From positions 70,001 through 134,000 of the forward strand of contig CAXAMN010018890.1 in assembly GCA_963970005.1 (NCBI GenBank): a stretch of 64,000 bases of DNA, given 5' to 3'. Numbering within the stretch: the first letter of the stretch is position 1; each line of letters opens with the position of its first letter. The translations under genes were made by a program, and so were the position numbers. The notes under the pieces were generated by a model. The model was not told the origin of the DNA. It ran no database searches and was given only the letters and a program-made list of their open reading frames with translations. Positions 1 through 11,300 of this stretch are shown here, piece after piece. This stretch comes from Durusdinium trenchii (Eukaryota; Sar; Dinophyceae; Suessiales; Symbiodiniaceae).

Positions 1-177
1 AGGCTTGACATGTGGGGTTTTTATTCGGATTGGTAGAGAAGATCGATCGTGAACAGCACAGTAAAAAAATGGTAGCCGCACATTATTGGCCAACAGCACT
101 GATTGTTGAAAGCTCTGATGGGGGGTCGGGTCACTTTTGAGACTGTCTGCAGATTTCTCTTCTTCAGACTCTCCCAG

Positions 178-290
178 GCGCTCGCATTGTGGCCCTCAGC
201 AAGGTGCTGTTCCTCAGCTGTGCTGTGGCCCCACGGCTTGAGGAAATCCGGCATCCGGCTTGGGAGGTGGAGGACTGGATGTTCGTCTCA
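178..290 (+). CDS. Possible N-terminal exon of LrgB-like gene
   Basis: After the acceptor CTCCCAG the reading frame gives ARIVALSKVLFLSCAVAP and then a charged stretch ending near EVEDWM. One hydrophobic helix is visible. Assignment to the LrgB-like gene rests on position and hydrophobicity only. The donor is not fixed. Confidence 0.3.
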
Positions 291-2587
291 AAAAATCCAT
301 CTTAGAAGCTGGCCGAACTCGTCCCCAAGTCTTCCATGTATTTCATACCAGATGGAGGGACAAGGAACAGAACAAGATCACCTAGTGGATCACCTTTTTG
401 ATGGATTCGTTTCCTGGATGGACACAACAATTTGCTGGTGAGTCAAAGCGCCTTCAAGGGAAGCATCCGAAAGTGTGAATGGTTTGTCATCGCTCCAAAG
501 ACCATGGCTTGTTCGATTTGACTCCTGACACCCATAATTGTCTCTGCATTGCTCTGGCTAACCTAGACAGTACGGCGCCTCTGATCGCTCCGCTGGTGCC
601 AGGCCCCCCGCGACCCACGCGACACGTGTCATGCGACACGTCCGTCGTCGATGCTTCGTCCAAGGTGTCACTGAGCAACATCGTGGGAACGGTGGTCATG
701 GGTCCTCTTCTGGGCATTTCGCCCGAAGTCACCCTGGCTGCGACCATGAGGCACCGCCGGCGCACCGACGAGTTCTGAGAATTTCCAGGAATTTCTTTGG
801 GAATTCCTCAAAGAACGACAACTCAAAGAACGCGTCATGGACCCTCACTGGCTTCAGACTTCCGCTTCTGCGCCCACCGGTGAAGCGGCGAATCTCCTGG
901 CACTGCCGCCCCCGGTCGGCTTCCGGTCGCACGCCGTCGCGAGGTGTGTGACGATTCCGATGGCCCTGCCCACCTACGCTCGACTCTGTGAAGAAAGTGG
1001 TGCTGAAAACAATGTGGCTCTCGTTGCGCTGTGTGCAGGCACAAAAATGGCACAAAACTATACTGTACTGCTCCAAAAGAGAGAGAGAGAGAGAGAGAGA
1101 GGAGAAGTCAGGGAGAAGATTTGACAAAGAGTCTACATGTTTGGTTGGCTTGTGTCCTGGTTTCTTCCCGGTTTCTTCCAGCAGTCCACCAATTCGTGGC
1201 TCACCTCGTTTGACATCGGCTTTGCAACGGTCCAACGGTCCGCGGCCGCGAGCCAGGCCTTTCGGGCTTCATCGGGTCGGGGCCTTGAGGATCGTACTGT
1301 AAGGGCCGGATGAACTGTTTGAGAAGACATTGATCAGATTTCACAGACGCGAATGGTTCTGAAAACACATCCGTCAACCAGCTTTTTTTGAATGTGTTTC
1401 CATCCAACAAACCAGCAGTTTGTCTGAGTCTCCAGCTCTAGTACGGACTTCCAGTCATTTGGAAGCAGACCTCTCACTCACACACCAGTTTTCAGGCCTC
1501 CTTCATGTAACCATCCGATGTTCTTCCAAAAAAAATCGGGTGGATCCACGGCTTCTCTCGTCTTCCTCGCGAGGTTTGGCTTCTCGCAACGTTTGCTGTC
1601 CTCCGCGGCGTGTCACGCGCATCTGGATCCGGTCGCTGGGCGAATCGAAGTGGTGGAAGAACGTAGGTGTGGGATTTGGGGGGGTCCGAAACAAAATCCG
1701 AGTTGGAGTAATCAACAAAGAACTATTGCAAAAAGCCAATGAAATACAATTTTCTTGGTGTCTGTTCATGTATTTGTTTCTTTAATGCCTATAGTTTTAT
1801 CTACTTGAAGCTATGGGCTATCCCACCGATGACCAGTGTCCACTACCGGATCTCCGGTTGGACCAGTGTCGAGTGTCCAGGATTTGGGTGATCAGAAGCC
1901 CAACAAAAGGCCAAGTAAGTGGCGATGTTTGGTGCAACATCACCCAGGTTGCACAAGTTCACGCCATGGGCAGACCACTGTTAGTAGAGAGAGAGAGAGA
2001 GAAAAAAAAAACACCACTAGCGATGGCCTCCAAGCGTGGTTTCTCCCCATTCGAATCATGTTGAGATGACAAGTTCTTACACAACTGCCCCAGGTAGCCC
2101 GTGGCATTGCCACAGGGGCGGCAGCGCACGCACTGGGCGCGGCCTGTCTTGTGGCGGCGGAGCCAGAGGCCAACATCAAAGGGTTTGGTGGTTTCAATTT
2201 GTTTGATGGGTGGGTGTAACGGTTGGGCAAGCTAGCTATTTGATGGGTTGGGTACAAGTGCCAAGAAAAGAGTTTAGCCCTTTAGTCTATTGCATTGCCA
2301 TGATTGTTCTCAAATTCAACACTTGGGACAGCTTGGTTGATGGTACTGCACGTAAGTCTACATCCCCCACAATGACTCTTGGCTCAAAACCCCAAGTGGT
2401 GGTGCTCTATATCATTTATAAATAGGGATTGGCCATCCTCAGTCTTGCAGGATTTGCGGGTCTACATTGGATGTGTTTGGCTGTCGGGCGCCTTCATCGT
2501 CCCCCAAAACGGGTCTCTCGTTTCCAGGCGTTCGTGTGGGGCATGCTGGCCATGGCCGTGTCAGGAGCAGGAACCTCAGACACATGA
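178..2587 (+). CDS. LrgB/PLGG1-like multi-pass membrane protein (partial gene model)
   Basis: Five exons on the plus strand (178-~290, 665-750, 944-1038, 2094-2180, 2426-2587) read as one hydrophobic protein. The strongest match is to the LrgB family, which in plants and algae includes the plastid glycolate/glycerate translocator and in bacteria the CidB/LrgB proteins. Seen directly: the segment VTIPMALPTYARL followed by ENNVALVALCA (944-1038), the counterpart of the LrgB 'SVTTPIA' helix, and VARGIATGAAAHALGAA (2094-2180), the counterpart of its 'ARGLALGTASHAIGTA' helix. Exons 665-750 and 944-1038 join in phase (AG plus G gives Arg) across an intron with a GC donor. The region linking 1038 to 2094 was not found, so at least one exon is missing, and the start lies upstream or in unseen exons. 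Plastid location is inferred from family only. Confidence 0.55.
665..750 (+). CDS. LrgB-like gene exon (membrane segment)
   Basis: Bounded by CAAG and a GC donor (gcaccg at 751). It encodes VSLSNIVGTVVMGPLLGISP followed by EVTLAATM. Phase 2 at its end is completed by the first base of the exon at 944, restoring the family's conserved Arg before the VT-P-A helix. Confidence 0.55.
944..1038 (+). CDS. LrgB-like gene exon (conserved VTIPMA helix)
   Basis: Starts after GCGAG and ends before a GC donor (gcacaa at 1039). It encodes CVTIPMALPTYARLCEESGA and then ENNVALVALCA. The VT-P-A pattern is the best-conserved LrgB helix. Directly downstream lies a GA microsatellite. Confidence 0.6.
1078..1101. 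repeat. (GA)n microsatellite
   Basis: Twelve GA units in the intron that follows the exon at 944-1038. Similar short GA tracts occur near 1,988-2,001, 51,977-52,001 and 55,560-55,571. Confidence 0.9.
2094..2180 (+). CDS. LrgB-like gene exon (GTASHAIGT-type helix)
   Basis: After the acceptor CCCCAG the frame gives VARGIATGAAAHALGAACLV and then AAEPEANIK, 29 codons. The small-residue helix with a central His and a following acidic Glu-x-Glu is typical of the C-terminal half of LrgB proteins. The donor is uncertain: no clean GT or GC follows in the expected phase. Confidence 0.6.
2426..2587 (+). CDS. Probable last exon of LrgB-like gene
   Basis: After the acceptor AATAG the frame reads GLAILSLAGFAGLHWMCLAV, then a basic loop, then AFVWGMLAMAVSGAG and a TGA at 2585-2587. 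Two hydrophobic helices fit the end of an LrgB protein, which typically finishes 'FSGLAM-L-G-LTA'. A GC donor is possible after codon CAG near 2526, so the second helix could instead be intronic. Confidence 0.45.
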   Translation, partial: GLAILSLAGFAGLHWMCLAVGRLHRPPKRVSRFQAFVWGMLAMAVSGAGTSDT

Positions 2588-4060
2588 CATTGACTATTTT
2601 TATTGCGGTAAGGCTGGAAATGGAAGAGGGATGTGATTAGCTACATCATCATGATAATAGATGATCATCATCGTCGTCGTCATTTACATTTCCTCAGAGT
2701 CATCCTCATCGTCATTGATTGTTGGCTGAAAGCGCCCAAAAAGGTTGACTTACTCCTTCGGCGGGGGCTCTGAGTCGAGCTATCGATGCCTTTCGGTGAA
2801 CCATTTTGGGCTTTGTTTCGGTGAAGATTCCATGTTGTTTCCCCCCTCGCAATGGATGTCTTAAGAGCAACCAGGCGGTTTCCCTTCGGCCATCTATCAC
2901 GTTGCTGGCGCTTTTTGACCCCACCTTCTCCCAAAGCTCCATGGATCGTCATGTACGATCGCCCACCGTCTTCTGCTCGGGTTGGATCCAAGCGCCCCAG
3001 GTGGCATCTTCTGCTTGGATCTGCGCCTGCGCCCCGCTGCGGGAGACACTTCTGTCCTTGGCCTACCGAAGGGCCGAGCACGGCGGTTGACGCGCGGCTG
3101 ACTGCGGAGGAGAGCGACGGAGAGACGGTCCGGTGGCGCCATGTACATAGAGCATTTTTCCGAGCAAACAATTCAGTGCGGGTCAAGCTGGGGATGTGAG
3201 ATGTGAAGACGTGCTGCAGATTTGGATAAGTCCACATGTGTAGTCTTCTGCAGAATCTGCTACAAGGAGTTCAGTGACTGGCAGAATCTGACAAATCAAA
3301 GCCTAAAGCGCACATCCGCGTGTCTGACTGCATGATTGCGCTGTTTCAGCTTAAAGAATCATGTATGTTTTTTACATGACAGGAAAACAAGCTGAATGGA
3401 GAACGGATAGCTTGAACATGCAGTGACCTATACACATTTGTCAGTTTGTTAAGATACAAGCAACAACCTTGCAGGAATGTGTACGGGTATGGCTAGCATG
3501 TACAGTACAATACCTTTGTTCGTTAGGGAGATGTAGAAAGGATTCGAAGTTGATGGTGCAAAACGCAGACATCCCCTCTTCGTATGGGTGCAAATGTAAA
3601 CCAGGATTGTCCAAGCTGCTCTGAAGCCACTGCAAGTGTAACTTGGTGCCTCTCATTGAAACAGACTCGGCAACCCGCCATGGACGTCAAAGATGAGAAC
3701 GTCATTTGGGAGGCCGTTCATTTTTGCTTGAGCCTCAGTATGTGGCTTGCCAGTCACCACCTTGGGTGGAATGCAAAAAATGCATGGAGATCTCCTGTTT
3801 GTGTTGACATTGAGCTTGGACAAGGCTTGTTCCCCGATCCGCATTGTACCGAGGTGTTGTTGATGAGTGCTCCTCTTGGGCTAGCCGATCTTGGTGCTGC
3901 ATTAAAACGTTGCAACGGTCGTCTCGAAGTTCGCCAACAGGTTTCCACCGTTGATCCATCAACTTCCTGGTTTAGCTAGGTATATCTTGAGGTTCAGCCT
4001 CACACACGCTACTGTTGATGTGGACGCCTCTTTTTTTGTCCGCGCACGGACCATTGAGGA
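2588..4060. other. Stretch without a supported gene
   Basis: No exon with both family similarity and splice signals was recognised. A few short ATC/ATG runs (2,645-2,690) and open frames near 2,800-3,200 and 3,580-3,980 exist on both strands, but none has a recognisable motif. Confidence 0.4.
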
Positions 4061-4062
4061 CA

Positions 4063-4383
4063 ACGAGAATTCAACAACTACAACGTCCACGCTCTCTAGC
4101 AGTTTCACGACAAGTAGTGCCACCTCAAGTTCGAGCACCACAACGACTCTCACCATGTCAAGCACAACAACATCTAGCAACACCACCTCCACTACCGAAA
4201 CGACGACCACAGGCTCATCATCCACCAGCAGCATGACGAGCACCACATCCTCCAGCACGTCTTCATTGACCTTAAGCACCACCTCGAACTTCACCACCAC
4301 CACAGGGACGACCACATCTCGTACCAACACAAGTCTTACGGTGACTACAACGACCCCGACCACTGCGACCTCCACGTGGCCTG
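4063..4383 (+). CDS. Ser/Thr-rich mucin-like coding segment
   Basis: The frame open from 3951 to 4448 enters a run of about 105 residues made almost only of Thr and Ser (patterns such as TTTTST, SSSTTTT), preceded by an acidic RARTIEDNENS. Such stretches are typical O-glycosylated linkers of extracellular proteins, and the segment lies just upstream of the REJ-like ectodomain exons, to which it may belong. The complementary strand reads as a Val-rich frame, which is a by-product of the ACN/TCN codons. Confidence 0.4.
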
Positions 4384-5306
4384 ACAGAAGTGACTTGTGG
4401 AGGAAGATGGTCTTCCGGAGCCATGCCATTCACGAGCCCCCCATGTGAGTTCGGAGTGTAAGGGGCTCATGAGGAGCACCGGATTTGGTTGTGGTACGGT
4501 ACGACCAAAGTCTTTTCACTCCTTTTAAAGTGTCAACCAAGGCGCCATGACCCAAGTGGTCGCCCTTGTTCTCCAAATCAAGAAGCTGATTGGAAGGGGA
4601 GGATATTTTGACTCATGTTTTGTCACATTGAGACCTTACTGGCCTCACTTATATAAAATACTGTATAGTAAAATTAAAGACTCTCATGATGTCCAAAGCA
4701 TCTTCCACTTGATCAAAGACCCGATGCCCTTGGGGGTTGATCCGGATTCGAAGAGGTGGGTAGAGGACGTGGAGGGGCGGGGTGAAGCAAATTGGTAGAT
4801 GGAACTCGCAAGCCGATTGAACAGCCAATGCAAAATCAGCTGCCCTTCTCCATATTTTTCCTTTATCAAGCTTGAAATGAATGGGAACAGCTCGTGTTGT
4901 TTGTTTTCTTTGGTTTCACCTTCCATGTGTCTTAAATTCGGGAGGCCTACTTCTTTTTGGACACTAGTTGTCACGGAAGCTGAGGAAAGCTGCGTAGTTG
5001 ACGCAGTAAGGAACGGGGTGAACTCACCACAAACACCGTAGACAGTAGGATCTGAGAAGGAATGGGCTCCTGATTTCAGCTTGTGCATGACGCTTTCAAA
5101 ATCTTCCGTGACGTGGGGAGAGAAGCCATGAGAGTGGACTTGGCAGCATTTGCTCGAGAGTTTGGGCCATCTCAGGCTTACCAGCTCCACAGGGACCAGC
5201 AGCAGCGTTACCTCCACCATTTCGACCACGACCACGACGACCAGGGTCCGCTGACTCGGTCTTGCTGAAGTGGGCGAGAAGTGTGGCGAGAAGTGAGTGT
5301 GATCAG

Positions 5307-5349
5307 CGTTGCCAATGGTTTTCAACACCGTAATCTTCCAGTTTGGCAG
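5307..5349 (+). CDS. Ectodomain exon, REJ-like gene
   Basis: Between GATCAG and the GT donor gtcaga. It encodes VANGFQHRNLPVWQ and joins in phase 0 to the exon at 5436. Confidence 0.45.
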
Positions 5350-8300
5350 GTCAGATTTGTGGCAAAGGGTAAGCTTCCTTTCGATGAAAACCACGTAGAT
5401 GCGCAGTTTGAGGCTCATAATTCTCTTGCCTCCAGGTCTATCGTCTCTACATCGATGAGGCCCAAGTCTTTCCCAGTCATCTCAACGTCATCTTTAACTA
5501 CCCAGCAAGGCAGGAATGTTCGGTGAATTTGGCGCCGTGCGCATTCGGTTTTGGTGTGAGTCAAGAGCACGGGACCTTAGTTGACACGAAGAGCACAGCG
5601 GGGATCTCGACCTTGGCCAAGAACCTGAGTGACCCCGGTTTTGGAGGATCAACTATCCAAAATTGGGCCATTTCCTATCAAAAAGGAGGTCACGTTTGGG
5701 CTCTAGGAACACACTGTTGCATTCGGCCGCGTTCAACCTCGGTCTCGTAGTCTCGGCCGAGTTCGCTGCCGGAACCAGGCCGTGAGTGGAACGAGGACCG
5801 GTCCTAACTCATAACGGGCCTTCACACACCCTGAGGCTTGCCAATGAGAACGACACCTGGAGTTGCGATGATTTGTGGGAAGAGGACTCGGACTCTTGGC
5901 ACCGAAGAGTCCGCAGCCCGTCTGGACCCGTCGGACCCACCGTTGGCCACCGTTAGGTCAAAAGCTTTGGAGTGGAGCCGAGCTGTACGTTGTCCGATGA
6001 CCAGAGAAGCCTTCAGGCACGAACCGGTGTCGTTCGGTCACAGGTTTGGTGGTGTCGGATACTCTCTAGAACTCACGATAGCAGGTTTCTTTTTAGGGGA
6101 AACACACATATTCTGAGACAACAGATCCACCTCCACCGTGTTTTCAAATAACATCTTTTCCATCTGTTTTCCCACTCTACCTGCGGAAGCGGTAAAAAAA
6201 GGTGGCCTTGGGGAAGCTGACGCGACTGGTGGTGGGAGACTTCGTGATGATGAAGTTTGGAGTGCTTCTTCCGCATGGCTTCATTGTCGTAGAGCCCACG
6301 GAGCTGTCGGCCGTTGTCATCACCAAAGCTCCTCTTGTGCCACTGCGCGCGGTGGCCCGATTTGGGAAGATGGAGGTTTTAATTGCTTTTCGCGGCTGTC
6401 TTATTTTGGAATATTTTGGATGCTTTTTGGAGCACCAGCTTCGTGTATAGCTATTTGTAGCGTATAGTTAACCTTTCAAGCAGGTCATGTAAAGAAACAG
6501 ACACGTAGAGACTTCTCTTTCAGGTGCCCTAGCTAAGACAAGCTTTGCCTGCCTTCGAGTGACCGTTTTGATGCCGCCCTTGCATCCCTTCCCCAGAGGA
6601 AAAACGACGACCGACTTCTGACGAACGGGCCGACTTGACCGACTTTCGTCAGGTTTTGTTGGCAGCGGATGCATTTCAAGCTTGTTCAGTGGGGAGGTTC
6701 TCACTTGCAGCCTCCACAGGCTTTGCGCGACGTGCCGTGGCACACCATGGAGAAATGACAACATGTTGGATTACAGTGGAGATTCTCAGGTTGATTTTGG
6801 GAAGCACGGCTGTTTTCTTGTTGCCACCACGCAAAGCCCATTAAAAGTTTAGCAAGCTTGAGGTACCATCCTCTAGTTGTTTCCCTGTTTCCCGGGTCTG
6901 TGTCGCCAGAGACTACCAAGATCCGCTTCGCCCAGGTGCGCCAGTGATCCACTGGCAGCTGGGCAATCACACTGACCCGGCGTTGCAAAGCGTGCTGCAG
7001 CCGACCTTGGACGAGGCCAACGAGCTGATGCTACAAGTCCTTGAGATTCCGCCGGAGATCTTCCAGTTTGGAACACTTCAAGTCGACGTCGATGTCTCTG
7101 AAGTCTCAGAAATGGACGTGGCCCGGCACGGAACCCGACGAAGGTCGAACTCCAAGCCTTTTAACGAAGGTCGAACCCCAACCTTCAAACGTTTGGAAAG
7201 ACCAAACTGCCAGAACCAAGCCTGCTGTGTGACTGGTGTTTGCAGCTCGGGCGTTGTGATCGCTCGTAGGATGGCTTAGAGATTGAAGTCATGGCCTCGA
7301 TCAGCAACTGGCAAGCAGAAGCTGAGGACGTGAGTGTGGAGGTCACGGTGACTTGGCGTGAGTGTGGACATGAAGCTGAGGACGTGAAACGAAGAAACCG
7401 GTGATGGTTTGAACTGTGATGTTTGTGATATGTGATGTGTGATGTGCTTTTTGTTTGTTTCAAAGGATTCGGTGAAAAAACATGGGCGCTTCATCTTAGA
7501 ACTGTGCCTCTTAGACCTGGAAGCCGTTCGGCACGGCCGCGCCGTTGACGCGGCTTCCTCGCGGCAGAACTGCGGCTCGCCCGCGCCTCGGCGCAGTCTA
7601 AGGTCTTCCATGTGGAAACACCGCTTCTTCAGATCTCGCCCAAGTCGCTGAAGAACTTCAATATTTCCAACTACGAGGAAGTGGAGATGGCTGTCGATGT
7701 CTTCCCGGCGGTGCAATGCATCAACTCCAGTGATGTGCCGCCCTCCTTGTCGGTGCAGTGGGAGTATTGGCAGAGGAACGAGAAGATTTGCATCGAGTTT
7801 CTCCCCACGTCAAGCGGAAACATGTCGCTGGACAACATGTCGAACGACTCGAATGATTCCAATGTCACTGAGAACCTGAGCAATGACTCGAACTCGTCCA
7901 ACATCTCAGGCAGGTTGTTGTATGGCGGGCTTCTTTTGAGTCTTTGAGCTTTGCAAAATCCAGAGGTGTTCAAGGCACGTGAGACAACACATAGACCATC
8001 ATAGACCAATCGACCAAACCCAGAAAAGGACAAAAAGGATTCACCCTGGATCCCCTTGCTTGAGACATGGGTTGAAGCTTCCAGGGGTGGACTTCGTTCA
8101 GGTCCTCCTAGTCACATCGAAAAGTCTCCCAGTCACATCGACCTGTTGTGAAGCTTCACATAGTCGTCTCTGTGGCCGACTCCCCGTCGTCTCTGTGGCC
8201 GAATCCGGTGGAGCAAACGAAATCGGCCTCCTCCCCGGGACACAGACCGGGCCTCTTTTTGGAATGGTGAAACAGACCGGGACGACTTCCACTCCATCCG

Positions 8301-11300
8301 CCCACAGGAGAAGTCGTCGAGCGACCCTGCATTGAGTGGCTTTGGCAGCGCCTTGAGAACACCTCCTTCCGCGACCTCAACCGTCGACCTGGCTCCCTGC
8401 GTTTGCCGGCCTTTAGCTTTCAGCCCAATAGCAGTCACCGCTTTCGGGCGGTGTCCACGTTCGAGGTCGGGTTTGGGAGTTGGGGTTTCGAAGCAAAAAA
8501 ACGCAAGGTGCTGGAAGATGTCATGTGGTCATATCTGGTCATATCAGTCATATGACATATGGGTATATATGTACGGGTATGTATGGGTCAACAAGTAGGA
8601 TGCAAGTGAATAACCCAGCAATCTAGCAACCGAGCATGAGCCTGTTCCTCTACAAGCTTTGACTACCCTTTTGGGTATGGGACTTAGCCATGGCGCTAGC
8701 AGCATCTAAATCTATCCAGGTTCTTTGGGTCATAGAATTCACCCACCAAACAAGGGGATATCCAGTTATAATCATCCTGCAATACATATAATTAATATAT
8801 AGATAGAATATGATAGAATAAATTATGATAAAATAGGGGAACATCCTAAAGCCAATAGGAAGCTGGTCATATTTTTGGAGTTATACGAACTTTGACCCTC
8901 CATACCCACCCGCAGCGTCAGGGATACGAAGGCAGCAAACCCTCGGTGGTGTTCACCGTGAACGTGCGACCAAGTACCACGCGTCTTGGACGCTACCAGG
9001 CCGTTCTTGTTGAATTTGTTCCGTCTTGCCAGGTGGTCGGGGGAAGGCTTCGGAAAAGCATCCGAAGCTGAAGAAGAAAAGGGCCCAGCAACCAACAGGG
9101 GCCCTGCCGCAGGGTTCACTTGTTTAGGCCACCAACCGAAGCACGGAGAAGCACGGAGAAGCACCCAACATCAGTCGACGATGCACCGGTTCACCACCGA
9201 GGCCAGTGGCGGTCATTTCGGGACCCTCCACGGTGTCTGCCCTTTGCCCCTTCAACCTCAGTGCCAGTGAATCCTATGACGTGACTTGGTGACGAACAAG
9301 GCCCAAGGCAGTCTCTTTGGCGAACTGGGGGCCACTGGAGGTCCTGCAGTTTTTTTTGCATTTTTCCTCGGGGCCAAATGTGTCAGAAATGCTTGACACA
9401 ACGAGTATTCAGACCGATCCCGAGGCCTCGGTGCCCAAGGACGATGAAACAAGTCGCCTGGAGTTCTCATGGTCTTGCATGGTTGGGATGGTGATCGGAT
9501 ACAACGAGACGGAACTCCTGGAAGCAGAGGAATGCAATCTGACCATCACAGATGACTGGACCCAGAATCCCGTCATAGAGGCAGAGGGGGATCTACTGGA
9601 AGAGGGAAGCTACACGTTTCGCGTCAAGGTGCGACGAGTGAATCTCCATGAGCAAAACCGGACGAGTGAATCTCCCCCCGCCAGCGGTCCTCCAGATCCA
9701 CGAGGCCCCGATGGCGCTCCGGTCCGACCAGATCCAGAATCTCCTCATGGAGAAGGGTGGTGGGTGGTTCATGTTAGACGTCGAGCCATCCCAGTGGTTC
9801 AGTTGCAAGTCCCATGGGCTGATGGCGACGAAGTCTCTGTAGCAAGGAACCTCGAGCCAGCTATAGCTCATGTCTCTGGAAGTATGGCTTGTCCGATACC
9901 GAATGACTGGGCGTGGCATTGGGTGCTGATTGACGATGCCTATGTACTTGCCCTTATGAAGACTACAGTGCAGCTTGACCGCAGAAGAGTTTTGCAAGAT
10001 GCACGACTAGCTAAAAAGGAACGTCACATGCTCATCATGCACGTGAACTTCAAGAGCCTTCAGATCTTCCCGTCACACACGTGTATACACAAAGCCGGCT
10101 TGCAGTTGACTAAAGCTGGAGAGAACCACTGGTGGTGCATTTCTCGTGTTGTTGCATCGACAGCGCGCCAGGCGGTTTATGGGAGCTTCTCTTGCTGAAG
10201 TTGCAACGGCAGATTTTAAAGGAGATCTGCTGGTACCAGCCAACTCCTATACCTATGCTCTGGTGGCGCACAACAACTCGGACTGGGTCAAGCAGCTTGT
10301 GCCTGGGAGAAGCATGCTCTCAGACTTGATTGCTGCAGGCCTGTGCTTCTGCTTTTTTTCGGACGTGGAAGGTGAGAGATCAATCTCACCTAACACGACA
10401 CCTGAGGAATTCAGGTGTCGTGTCTCTTGGCAAGCGAAGTGTCGTGTCTCTTCCTGGTTGATTCAACTGCACCGACTCGGCGGGCTTCGGGTTACCCACC
10501 CTCTTGGGGGGCGAGCCTTCGTGCGCCCTGAAAAATAGAGAAATCATAGCCTCTTCACCATTTGGTGGGGTACTCAAAGGGTTTGTGCATGAGCAGAACG
10601 GAAGCGTCCAACTTCTTGCCCAGATCAAAAGCCGGTTCCGTAGCTGGTGGTCACTGGGTGGTTTTGGGGATCCGAGCTTCCTCGCCGAAGGTCCGGTCTT
10701 TCGCCGAACGTCGCGAGGCGCCCTGGTCTACACCTCGCCGCCCTTTCGCGCCAATGGGCCGCCCCGGGAGGGCTTGATGGAGCTCGTGCCGCGCTCGGGC
10801 GAAGGGCTCTTGACGCCCTTCGCTGTCAGCAGCTTTGGGTGGAGGGATGAGGAGGAAAGCCTTCTGAGCTATTCGTTCTTCCGACCCTCAGAGTTCGATG
10901 GGCAAAAGGGCCGGAGTTCGTTTTCGTCGTTTTTCCAGGTCTCTTTTTGGAGTCAGGTCACCGTATCTCTAGGTCTCATAACTTGGGATATGCTTGCCGC
11001 GAAATTCTTCGCTCGATGGTTCCGCCATTCTTATATAGGTGTTGCCTCGTCTGTCAGGTTGCTGTTCGCACAGCCGAGGATTTCCTTTAGCCGTCTCAGG
11101 CGTGTCAGCCGATGGCAATGGTGGGATCATCTTCGACGAGGGCTGGACTGGATGGTCACTCCCGAAGATCGAGTGGAGAAATACCTCCAGCAGCATGTAC
11201 TTCCGGAAGCAAGGGGGGTTGACCCTCCAAACTTGGGTGGGGTCCTCAGTGCCTGTGTGTTCTAAACAAATGGGAGACTGTGCCGCACGTGTGCCTTTTT

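Noticed and set aside
3959-4429. Val-rich 156-codon minus-strand frame
   Set aside because: Complement of the Thr/Ser-rich segment; ACN and TCN codons read backwards as Val/Glu-rich sequence.
4684-5418. 244-codon open frame on the minus strand
   Set aside because: It overlaps plus-strand exons with good splice signals (5,307-5,349) and shows no family motif, and contains a low-complexity Val run.
10504-11265. 253-codon plus-strand frame
   Set aside because: No motif, arginine-rich GC-driven composition and frames of equal length overlap it; at most a small part may be an exon.
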